Origin: Boothiomyces macroporosus
Lineage: Eukaryota > Chytridiomycota > Chytridiomycetes > Rhizophydiales > Terramycetaceae
Length of the DNA: 55,684 bases
Reading direction: 5' to 3'
Assembly (NCBI GenBank): GCA_027604185.1
Contig: JADGKB010000095.1
Coordinates: 1 to 55,684, forward strand
Shown: one piece after another, positions 20,719 through 29,933 of the stretch
Layout of the letters: every line of letters begins with the position of its first letter
Numbering within the stretch: position 1 is the stretch's first letter
The notes under the pieces: generated by a model
Databases searched by the model: none
What the model was told of the DNA's origin: nothing
What the model saw: only the letters and a program-made list of their open reading frames with translations
Position numbers and translations under genes: made by a program

Positions 20719-21302
20719 ATGATTGGAAATATAGAAGAAAAAAAGAACTTGAAACCGTTACCATTTGCATACTATCCACCAAAGATATCTATAAATTCTG
20801 TTAAAAATTTCGTCACTCCGTTTCAAGTTCCTTATCCTCTACTTCAACAATCATTGATTGACCAGATTTTACAAGGAAAGCCAGATGATAACCCGTACAG
20901 ACAAATAGAGAAACCAAAGAAAAGAGAGCAAGTGAAACTAGCGTGCAGTACTATATTACTAATATAGCCAATTGTAGAAAAGCTTGTAAAAAGTGTTCAG
21001 AATGCCGGCCTTGCCAGCGCTGCAACTCTTACGGAATAGAGTGTGTAGATGCTGTAAGAGAGCCAAGGAAAAAGAAGCGCAAGACTGAACGAGACTCTGA
21101 ACGAACCGATTTCAGTGATCTTGATCCGGAACTAGACAAAATTAAACGAGACTTTTATCAGAAAGAATCGTTTGTTGATACCACAAGTTATTCGCAATTT
21201 CAAGGTTTTGATAAGCAAGTGTTTCTCAAATCGTTAGAAAGCAGTTTTCTAGATATAGACGTGCCTGTATCGCTCGCTCATCCGTCTGATGAGAAAGTCT
21301 AA
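20719..21302 (+). CDS. Zn2Cys6 fungal-type transcription factor
   Basis: Two exons (20719-20947, 20968-21302) around a 20-nt intron; 187 aa. The intron splits the DNA-binding domain directly after its first Cys; splicing yields CTNCRKACKKCSECRPCQRC then CNSYGIEC (CQRC overlaps), a binuclear zinc cluster with all six Cys, followed by DAVREP and a basic RKKKRK stretch. The N-terminus is Pro-rich and the C-terminus acidic. Such short single-cluster proteins are typical of basal fungi. The target genes cannot be inferred. The ATG at 20714 is out of frame; 20719 is the first in frame. Confidence 0.85.
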
Positions 21303-21439
21303 GGTTTTGATTTCGCAATTTTAATAAATTGTTTAATTTATCGCAATAATTAAAACGCGTATTTTGAGCCTCGATGATTCATTGTGATCTGTATGCTACT
21401 CTCAAAAACAGTTTGCAAGATTTATCAAAAAATGTTTAT

Positions 21440-22901
21440 TCATAAGGCTTTGTTGTTTACGAGAATCCTTTCACCGCTACCTGGCTCTATTTTTAAAGTT
21501 ACACATTGTGGTTCATTGATAGGCTGGCACTTGATCTTTAAAATATGGCTAGTGTTATCTGAAACCAGCCCATTCCACTCTGCTTTTGGAACACTAGTGA
21601 CGTTGTATGCAAAATCTGGGTTTGAACAACTTAGTGAAACATTAACACCGCTTGCAAAGTTCTTTGCTGGTAGCGCAATGTTTAGCGTCCCAAGCTCTTC
21701 AATCTTTTCATTTTCCTTTAGTTCTGAAATCACATACTCCATGGAATATAGTGAAGTTGTAACTTCTTTTGATTTGAATGTAATGCCTTGACTTGGTTTC
21801 AGACTGCCTACAAGTGCGAATGGCAAGCAGCCATAATTAGCAAGGTAATTTGACACACCCGCAATGCAAAGCGGAGTTTGTGTTTGGATTGATCTAATAA
21901 TTGCTCATGTTAAATCATTTTTACAATTTGGAATAGACCCTTTCGGATCTACGTGAACGATATATGTAGCAAATATACCATTGGAGCTTTTGGTTAATTT
22001 CCATCCAGCTAACAGGATTTCAGCCCGGACTTTTCCGTTTGCTGGAGGCGCTTGATTCTTTTCATCTTCGACAGACATTGCAACATAAGTCAAAGAATCC
22101 CCATCATCAACAACAGTAATTGCAGTAACCAATTCTCTTGCTGAAACAGGAAAAGTTCCTTTTTGCACATTGTAGACTACCAAATCAGTTTGATCCAGGA
22201 ATTCCAATACTTGTGAGCTGTCAAATCTAGCGTCCCCTAAAATTATCAATATTTACATGTTTTCCTTGCATATGCATTATTAATCACACTAAGAACTTCT
22301 TGAAGAGTGAAATTTCCATTGATGACACCATCTCCTCTGATAAATGGCAATGCCAAGCCGTTAATTGGCAGACTGGAAATATTAACCCCATCTTTTTCCG
22401 ACATTGCTTGCCACTCTTTCAATGGCAATACACGCTTCATTAGCGCTAATCCTCTGTTAATCACTGGCAATCTGTGAGTAATTGGAGGCAGCAATAACGC
22501 ATTTTCATCAGCTTCTTTGATCAATTCATCAACCGTTATTTCTGAAAGCGGTTTGCCCTTGTCAGTTAAGGTATGCGAAGTATTTGATTCGTGTGATTTG
22601 TCTGAATCCGTTGGTGATTTGTCTCCTTCACTGACTTTCTTTTCTGCAGCAATCTTTTTCACATACTTGGCTGTAGCATGGATCTTTTTCTGAGGTTTGA
22701 ACAGCTATATTAATTATCGCTTACTAATTTCTGAATCGTTTCCCTCTTTAAAAAGTACACCCAGGAGAGGAATAAGAGTGTCCATGGGAGTTTGGTGGAT
22801 ATTGGCTGTGCAATGATTTGCTTTATCGAATTGCGGCTATTGTAGAGCCATGTTAGCAGCAGCAACAGCCATGGTAGTTTGGGCTGTCGTATCAAGTCCA
22901 T
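21440..22901 (-). CDS. START-domain lipid-binding protein with N-terminal membrane hairpin
   Basis: Four exons on the minus strand: 22901-22725, 22704-22257, 22236-21925 and 21903-21440, with introns of 20, 20 and 21 nt; 466 aa. The N-terminus has two similar hydrophobic segments (KLPWLLLLLTWLY and KLPWTLLFLSWVYFLK), evidently an internal duplication that could form a membrane hairpin. A charged linker follows, then a START domain recognised by TWDARFDSSQVLEFLDQTDLVVY, the FPVSARELVTAIT strand, a Trp-Lys strand, VDPKGSIPN and PLCIAGVSNYL. The final 120 residues may be a beta-rich GOLD-like module, which is inference. START proteins carry sterols or phospholipids between membranes. It is divergent from SPO11 over 118 bp. 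Confidence 0.83.
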
Positions 22902-22967
22902 TTTGCAAAGTGAACAATGCCAAGTCGCGTGATTTTATAGGCTTTTTTCACATGGTGTAGGCGAAAC

Positions 22968-22985
22968 TTTAAAGTTAACTTTAAA
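22968..22985. promoter_or_regulatory. Perfect 18-bp palindrome between START gene and SPO11
   Basis: TTTAAAGTTAACTTTAAA is its own reverse complement and sits in the 118-bp region between the divergent starts of the START-domain gene (22901) and SPO11 (23020). It is a plausible binding site for a dimeric regulator of one or both genes. No known motif is matched. Confidence 0.4.
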
Positions 22986-23019
22986 CTGGTATAAAAAGCT
23001 CAAATTAATCCATGCCTTT

Positions 23020-24212
23020 ATGCTGCTTGTATCAGAGAACGAATTCAACACACAAAAATCAAAGTATTTGAGATTAACAAGGGAATGGCTAAGTTTACGA
23101 ATAGAAGCAGTTCTGAAATGTCAGCCAAAGAGTGTAATTATTAGAAAACCAAACGAGACTGGATTGAAAACAGTTAAAGCAAGAACGAGTATCGCGAGAC
23201 TAATCAGACCTCTATTTGTATATTCTTCAAGTTATTCTGGATCTGCTCAACCAGAATATCACTATTACAAAGAGGGATTTGTATTATCAGAATGTGGTAT
23301 ACATCACTAACAAGAACTTGTTCAAGACACAATCTTGCTGTGATTTGATTGTGGATGAAATTGCATGTACTTTTAATGTCAGGAGAAGTCAACTCCATAT
23401 TGTACTTTTAGCTAACAAAGGTAGCTTCTTTGAAAGGACTGGTATATGGTAGTATCAAATTCAGGATGAAAGATGGTACCATTCTTGATGCATCTAAACT
23501 GGTAAGTATCTGGAAGCTGTTATGGCTATATTGAAGAGTATGATGACTAATACACAGCCAATCTTGATACCACTGATGGAAAATACAATGGAAATTCTTT
23601 GCACAGTACCGAACGTTTTAGTAGTAGAAAAGGATGCTACTTTTAACTCATTTCTTGCATTTGATTTCGAATCACATCTTCCTAAAACTCTGCTTGTAAC
23701 TGTAATCTGTATGTAATACAGGGTAAAGGCTTTCCAGATGTCAATACAAGAAGATTTCTGAATCGTTTGTCCAAAATGACTGTCCACACAAACTTTTTTT
23801 CAGAAAATGCAACCCATATCAAGATAAAGTGTTTAGTAGATGCAGATCCTGATGGTATAGAAATTATGCTCTGTTACAAGTATGGGTCATTGGTACTTTT
23901 TCCTTTATTTAGGGACAGAAATTTCAGTCAAACAGCCTGATTTCTGAAATGACATGGTCTGGTCTGAAAATATCATCTTGCTCCTCTGATTCCAAACTTT
24001 TCAATCAGCTTATACCTTTATCTCAAAGAGATAGATTGAAAATATACAAGATGTTGCAAAGGAAATTACCACTCGAAACCCAGTAATTTCAGATTAAAAT
24101 TAGTAAAGATCTGGAAAAGATGCTTCACCTGGGTTATAAAGCAGAGCTTCAGATATTCCACACTTTATCACTATTCAACCTTTTAAAAGACAATGGAATG
24201 ACTGATTTCTAG
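23020..24212 (+). CDS. SPO11: Meiotic double-strand-break enzyme SPO11
   Basis: Seven exons: 23020-23188, 23208-23401, 23421-23501, 23558-23701, 23722-23892, 23913-24082, 24104-24212; introns 19, 19, 56, 20, 20 and 21 nt; 345 aa, the size of fission yeast Rec12. Landmarks: TKRDLYYQNV with catalytic Tyr at about residue 83, IACTFNVRRSQLHIVASLKGLVYG (read as two joined exons), LVVEKDATF with the metal-binding Glu, GKGFPDVNTRRFL, and LVDADPDGIEI with the Toprim acidic pair, then YKYGS. The C-terminus has PLSQRDRLK and LEKMLHLGYKAELQ. It makes the breaks that start meiotic recombination, so its integrity argues for a sexual cycle. The 56-nt third intron is the only long one seen. Confidence 0.93.
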
Positions 24213-24293
24213 ATCAATAAACACAGAATTTATAATTGGCTGGACAAACAATGGCCGCTATCTACATCACGGAGTTTATTACCAAAACTTTAA

Positions 24294-26159
24294 ATGGCCA
24301 CCCATTCAGCCCTGGAATTTCCACAAATAATCGAAAGGATTTTATTGTATTCAGAAAATTTGCAAGACTTGAGCATCCTAAACAAGGCTTGGAATGAAAT
24401 TAGTAATTCTGTGGAATTCAGGAAAAAATGGCTCAAATGGAATCATTCGCTGTTGGAAGAATGGATATTGGATGTTACGGATACATTTATGGAAAACAAT
24501 CCTTTTTCCAATGCAAAGAGCTTTCTTGCAAATAAAACGTTTCCAGAGAGGTGCGGTCGCAAATCTGTTGACTCTGCTCTAAAGGACAACAGTCTAGTTT
24601 TGGAATTATCAGCGGCAAAAGGTATTTCAGAATCCAGATTCGACTTTTGGAACAGGTTCTTGCTTTCGAGAGGGGTGTTGTCAGGTTTGGAGCAAGAAAA
24701 GTTTATTTCCACAGACCTGGCTCAAAAATTAATTTACGCTATCTTGTTTGAACCATCAGACATTTCTTTGAATAGTTTGAAAAAGCATGCAAGTAGTATT
24801 AATCAGAATACTCTAGAAGACGCGATAAAACATTGTTGCACTATGTATTCCAGCAGGCATGCCATTGACTGCCTGCAGATTCTACTACCGCAACTAACTT
24901 GCAGAGATGGACTGTTTTTCTGTCTGATTTACTCTTACCGTCTAAACTTAAAAGTGCCATCGACTTGCTTTTAAAATACTGCGATGATTATCTTCAGATC
25001 GCTTTTGCAAACTTTGAGCAAATCACAAAGTGTTTGGATGATGGAAACCCGGAGCTTGCGGTTTCGTTGTTAAAGGACTTTAAAAAATCCAATTACTTGG
25101 TAGAATCTTGGTACCAATTACTGGCAATATCCATAAAATCTCGGAATTCGAATTATGCTAAAATTTTAATTAATTTTGCCCAACAGGATGTGGATATAAT
25201 TTCAATCCCAATGAAATTTTTGTTTGACGCAGTTGACTCGGGCGGTGATGACCTCTCAATTATGCTTTTACCTCAATTAGAAATAATTGTCGATATAGAT
25301 TGTAGCTTAGCACAATGTATGACTTGCGTATTGGAATTCATATGTGCAACTCCAAAGTTTGAGTTATGTCGCCTGCTGTATCCCTTTTCAGATCATATGG
25401 ACCAAAATCAATTACAAAGAAGGATCATCGATTCCCAATTATGATTTTTTGAATATTTCTATAACTATGCTCGAAATATTAACAAAAATTTTGAATTAAA
25501 CACAGAAAATATCTGGAAAGCAGTAGAATTAGGAAATAACGAAATTGTGGATGCTATGCAAATGGTTGGCATTGGATTAAAATGGATGGATGAACTTAAT
25601 TCATGTGCATCATTGGAAATTACGAATACTGTAGTTACCAAGCAAATTAGTCCAGATGCAGTTAATTTAGCCATGTTTGCTGCCTATGGAGGGCAAGCAC
25701 TATCAACAACAGAAAGCCAAAAGAAATGTACAAAACTGGCTCAAAATTAATATCAAATCCCCTCCAATTGTATTCAACAGCTTTGGCCAGCTCCAAGCAT
25801 AGTGATGGAAACTCTTTGGCAAATCTGTCCAGTTCAATTCATGGCTCATCTAAATTAGCTTCTGGAGATATTCATGGATCCATACCAAACTTGAGAAAGA
25901 AAACCCAAAGCTTCATATTAGCAAGCGCAGACGGAAAGACCTATCGGGCAGCTCCAAGAACGCAGACTGTTTATCAATACACTAAAAGTAACAGAATCTG
26001 GGAAAGCTATACTGATGGAAGTGAAAGGATTTAAAACAAAATAGCATTTCCCATGTTAGCTGGATGGAAGCCGCCTCTAGCGGTCCCATTAGCGTCCCAG
26101 AGTCCTCAAACTTACAAAGAGAGCCTTCCATAATCCGGGCACTTGCGGGATTGTACTGA
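24294..26159 (+). pseudogene. Decayed copy of the F-box-like orphan gene at 26232
   Basis: Collinear with the intact gene downstream from its first residues (FPQIIERILLYSENLQ against KPEIITKILLYTEAFL) to its last (EPSIIRALAGLY-stop at 26159 against EPSYVRALAGLY-stop). Disablements: a one-base frameshift in an A-run near 24950; an in-frame TGA at about 25442-25444, with homology continuing on the far side (IWKAVELGNNEIVDAMQ); a second frameshift near 25735; and a stop (26034) plus frame change before the conserved C-terminus. None can be repaired by a 19-23 nt GT-AG intron without deleting homologous sequence. The first could be a homopolymer sequencing error, but four lesions together indicate a pseudogene. 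Confidence 0.78.
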
Positions 26160-26231
26160 GTGTGGTGGCAATCGAAATAAACAAAAATGCACTTTCATTG
26201 TTTCCCATTTTCATCAATCAGCTCTTGTAAA

Positions 26232-28118
26232 ATGAATGAAGCTCTAGATAAACCAGAAATTATTACCAAAATTCTTTTATACACCGAAGCATTCCTGACA
26301 GTATCTCAAATCAACAAAAAATGGCATGGAATTGCCAAGGATCCAAAATTACGCGCTAAATGGCTGTTATCTCGACCAATAAAGCTCAAAATTGTAGCCA
26401 GCACACTCCAGTCGATTAATTCTGATGCTAATGCTTTCAGCTCTTACGGAGACTGGCTTGCAAATAGAATATTTCCCACTGAAATGATTTGTGGAACATG
26501 TACAAAATTTGCCCTACAGCCAGATGTATTAGGCGCTCTCTTGGAATATAGTTTTGAGCATCAAAAAGAATTTATAAACGTTTGGTGGAATGCTCTTGCT
26601 GCTATTGGATCGCTTGCAGGTGTCGCAGTTGCTTTAAACAATGATTCATTCGCCAGTATGCTTAAGAACAACGCCAGCTTTTTGTCCAGTATCGTATATG
26701 CATCAATCTATCCTTTAAAATCTTCAAATGAAGAGATTGGGGTTAGAGTGTTGGAAATATTTTGCAAGCTGTCACCATTGAAATCCACAATTGAAAATGC
26801 ACTACGATTTGCTTGTATCTTAAATAAGGAAAGACATGTCAAAATTCTTTTGCAAATTGAAGGATTGCGCGACAGTATTTTATATGGAATGGCCTACTCT
26901 CAACGAAAAGGATGGACTACGACGTTCAATCTGCTGCACGCATACGCATCAGATGATATACTTCAATTATGGAATATATATGAAGAAGCAAGAAAGCAAT
27001 GTCAAACGACGGGTCCGGACAACCTGGTAGAAAAATTGCATTCTCTACCAATCGACTCTTCAACCATAGTGATGGACATTTTTGATCAACTGCTAGAATC
27101 GGCAATAGAACTAAAGAAAAGCAATGTAGTAAAAAGTCTTTTGGAATCCATGCAGGCGTATGACAAGAACTTTTTTGTTCCACTGCACATATTTGACCTT
27201 GCATTGTCCAGCGAAAACTGGGAGTCAGCCGAAGCGATTCTTTTAAAGCTCGATTTAGGAAACCTGGTTTCCCTGAATTCAACTAAACAAAAGTTGCAAG
27301 TAATTCTTGAGCAATATAGTGTCATTACCAAGAAACAGTTATATATTCGCCTACAACCAATCCCATGCATTCGTCAACCAATTATTGAACAAGAGTTGTT
27401 TCTAACTCGTCATCAAATCGCAGCCATCAAGTTTGTCCATTCTAAACTCAAAGCACTTGACCCGGCATATGAAATTGATTCAAAATTAATCTGGGGTGCA
27501 TTCCAAAGCATAAATCTAGATGTTGCTGCTCTTTTGGGAAGTTTGGGTGGAAAACTCACCTGGATGGAAGGAGCAAAAACGAATGGTAAAACGCTCAACC
27601 TCCCACCTCAACCTAGTCATCCATCAACTCCTGACATGAATGACGAGCGATTTGGTGTCTTTTCAGCGTTTGGAGGGATAAAGCTGGATATCGCCGGGTT
27701 TGAAACTTTGGGAAGAGTCAGGAGATTGTCTGTAACGAAATCCAATCAAAGACTAAATCCAACCTTAAGTTCAGGCTCTCCGCCTGGTTCAGCTCATTCC
27801 TCCTATCAATGCATTCCGGTATTCTTGGGAGGCAAACGGGAGTCCATGAAAAGAACAGACAGCAGAGAACGAGTAAATCTTAGACTTCAACATCAGAAAA
27901 TATCGGGTTCAAAAACTAGCAGTAACGTGTGGAATGAGCTTCTTGGATCTGATTCTTCTAAATTTAGGGATCTTATCAAGTCCATCCCTGAAACTGTCGA
28001 ATGGATGGACAACGTCAAACCTCCTGAAACAGTTTCCAAAATATTCAACGAACTTGAAAATAGAGTGGGCATGACTGAAGAGCCATCTTATGTCCGGGCA
28101 TTAGCCGGATTGTATTGA
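26232..28118 (+). CDS. Orphan family protein with F-box-like N-terminus
   Basis: Single exon, 628 aa. Residues 1-45 resemble an F-box (KPEIITKILLYTEAFLTVSQI then a Trp-containing KWHGIAKD helix). The remaining sequence is helical, with spaced Leu/Ala-rich segments of ankyrin-like or HEAT-like character but no canonical motif. The C-terminus is Ser/Pro-rich with conserved WMD and YVRALAGLY ends. The paralogue at 24294 is a pseudogene, so this is probably the surviving functional copy of a tandem duplication. The ATG at 26232 was preferred to one at 26187 because similarity to the paralogue begins there. A role as substrate adaptor is only inference from the N-terminus. Confidence 0.75.
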   Translation: MNEALDKPEIITKILLYTEAFLTVSQINKKWHGIAKDPKLRAKWLLSRPIKLKIVASTLQSINSDANAFSSYGDWLANRIFPTEMICGTCTKFALQPDVLGALLEYSFEHQKEFINVWWNALAAIGSLAGVAVALNNDSFASMLKNNASFLSSIVYASIYPLKSSNEEIGVRVLEIFCKLSPLKSTIENALRFACILNKERHVKILLQIEGLRDSILYGMAYSQRKGWTTTFNLLHAYASDDILQLWNIYEEARKQCQTTGPDNLVEKLHSLPIDSSTIVMDIFDQLLESAIELKKSNVVKSLLESMQAYDKNFFVPLHIFDLALSSENWESAEAILLKLDLGNLVSLNSTKQKLQVILEQYSVITKKQLYIRLQPIPCIRQPIIEQELFLTRHQIAAIKFVHSKLKALDPAYEIDSKLIWGAFQSINLDVAALLGSLGGKLTWMEGAKTNGKTLNLPPQPSHPSTPDMNDERFGVFSAFGGIKLDIAGFETLGRVRRLSVTKSNQRLNPTLSSGSPPGSAHSSYQCIPVFLGGKRESMKRTDSRERVNLRLQHQKISGSKTSSNVWNELLGSDSSKFRDLIKSIPETVEWMDNVKPPETVSKIFNELENRVGMTEEPSYVRALAGLY

Positions 28119-28150
28119 ATAAATGTTAAACTCTACTTTATTCACAATTG

Positions 28151-29784
28151 CTATTGAGATATATTTCCTAAACCTTTCCATACACCATAAACTTTTTCTT
28201 TGCGCTCAGTTAGAGCTGACTTTTCGTGACTTAAATCAATCATTCTACTTTGATAATTTTGAATGCTCTTTTCAATGGCATTTTGGATTGGCAGATTTTC
28301 CTGCACAATGTCGTCTAATGTTTCCAACCTGTTCTTTAGTTGCTCTATATTTGCCGTAATTTTAGAAATCCCATCCTCTGCTTTCTTGATTACAGATTTG
28401 GACTTTTCTAGTTTTGACAGTTTGTCTTTCATATTCTAGCATTAGTGTCAAGCTACTATTTCAATTTCCCCAGTCTCTTTTTCTAAATTCACAAGGCGTT
28501 TGTCTATCATATCTAGCTGCTCTTGGTATTTCTGTGCTAATTGAACAGGATCTTCAAGTACATTTGTCTCTACTAACTCGGGCGACTTTGAAGCATTTTT
28601 ATCCTTCTTTAAAACCTCTTCCAGAGCTAAATTACGCACATGGTGTTCAACAGGTTTCTGGCAACACGGACAAATCATTTTGGAGCTATTGCTAGCACCG
28701 CGTTGGATTTTCAAAAGACAATTATCACAAAATGAATGACCGCATCTATTTTGTTAGCAGGAACTTACGGGATGGCCAAAATGGCCACTGACATTGTATT
28801 GTTACACGATTTACACATTCCCAACCCTTTATCATTGTTACTTGATTGACAATTTTCCTTTGCTGGACTTGAACTTTGAGATGTGACCTCTTCCGCTCTT
28901 AGTTTATTTGGAGGAGAGGAGACTAGTTGGCTCCGATCTATTTTGAGCTTCTTTTGAAAATGAATATCAGGCGATTTATATGGGCTTGGTGCATTAACAT
29001 TCTGCGTAGAATTATAATAAGGATGATAGTTTAAAGGATGTCCTTGAGGTAGATGATGTGGAATTGGAAATGGTCTATAGTACATCGGCATTACTGGTCT
29101 AAAATTTGCGTTATGAATATCAGTTTGACGGTGTTGATTAAGTTGTGGGCTATTGCTTACATTTGGAATCATTGCTGGCCGAGGGACTGGTCTGAATGGT
29201 CTGGCTCGCGGTGAAGGATAAACCCATGGATATCCGGCATTATAATACTGCTCTGTAGCATTTCCTTTGTATTGCATATTACTTTCTGATTGATTTGAAC
29301 TGTTTGTTACGGTTTCTGCGGAATCCAAAGTATCTGGTTACTAAATTGTTACCTGAAGATTTTCTCCTATACTTTACCAAAAGGCGATGATTGGATTCGG
29401 CCAAACCGCTATTGACATCGTAATCAAAGAGGGGTGCAAGCTGGGGTAATACATTAAGTGCCAACGCCAAAGATCTGGCCGATTTCAGCGGTATCCTAGT
29501 TGAGTACAAAAGTACCAAGTTCCTTGATATGCAGCGTAACCCCCAGTAATCTTTTCATGTGGATATTTTTGGATCTCCTCGGATAGCAGATGAAATCTAT
29601 CATTCTTGTTGATTCCCAAGGCTTTCAAGATTTGTGTCGCGTTTACGTAGCAGTCTTTTTTGCGCATCATGATTGTAGTATTCTGATAGTCAAACATATA
29701 AATCGTGGTGCCGTACGAGTTCTCGACTCGAATAGGATATTGGGGAACTTCATTGCTTTGATTCTGTGCGGCAATCGAAGTCAT
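28151..29784 (-). CDS. APSES/KilA-N DNA-binding protein fused to a RING finger and coiled coil
   Basis: Five exons on the minus strand: 29784-29516, 29495-29353, 29333-28769, 28745-28457 and 28435-28151; introns 20, 19, 23 and 21 nt; 516 aa. The N-terminus is a clear APSES/KilA-N domain: TTIMMRKKDCYVNATQILKA, NKNDRFHLL, EEIQKYPHEKITGGYAAYQGTW, IPLKSARSLA. A Pro/Tyr/Asn-rich linker with KLRAEE follows, then a C3HC4 RING completed by splicing (CKSC, then CGHSFCDNC, then CPCC) and a C-terminal coiled coil. APSES proteins are fungal cell-cycle and developmental regulators; RING implies ubiquitin or SUMO ligation. The alternative is two genes: leaving the 29334-29352 intron in would end the APSES frame at 29279. 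Upstream in-frame ATGs exist (29871). Confidence 0.72.
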
Positions 29785-29933
29785 TGTAGGAGTTTTGGAA
29801 AAATAAGGAAACCAAGTTTGTTTATTAAATTTCGCGTCTGACCACATCGGAGATCGCCACAAGCAACCCATCGCATGGTTCAATATTAGATATTAGGTCG
29901 TTTATAGGAGTGACACTACAATTAAATAGCTTC

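Noticed and set aside
23405..23445. A 16-nt intron GTAGCTTCTTTGAAAG in SPO11
   Set aside because: The 19-nt intron 23402-23420 also restores frame and gives the conserved HIVASLKGLVYG, so no intron under 19 nt is needed.
24950..25010. A 44-nt intron repairing the first frameshift of the pseudogene
   Set aside because: It would remove residues that align with the intact paralogue, and its length is outside the local intron class.
25430..25450. TGA reassigned as a sense codon
   Set aside because: TGA ends several intact genes (METTL4-type, LRR2), and the only internal TGA is in a copy with other lesions.
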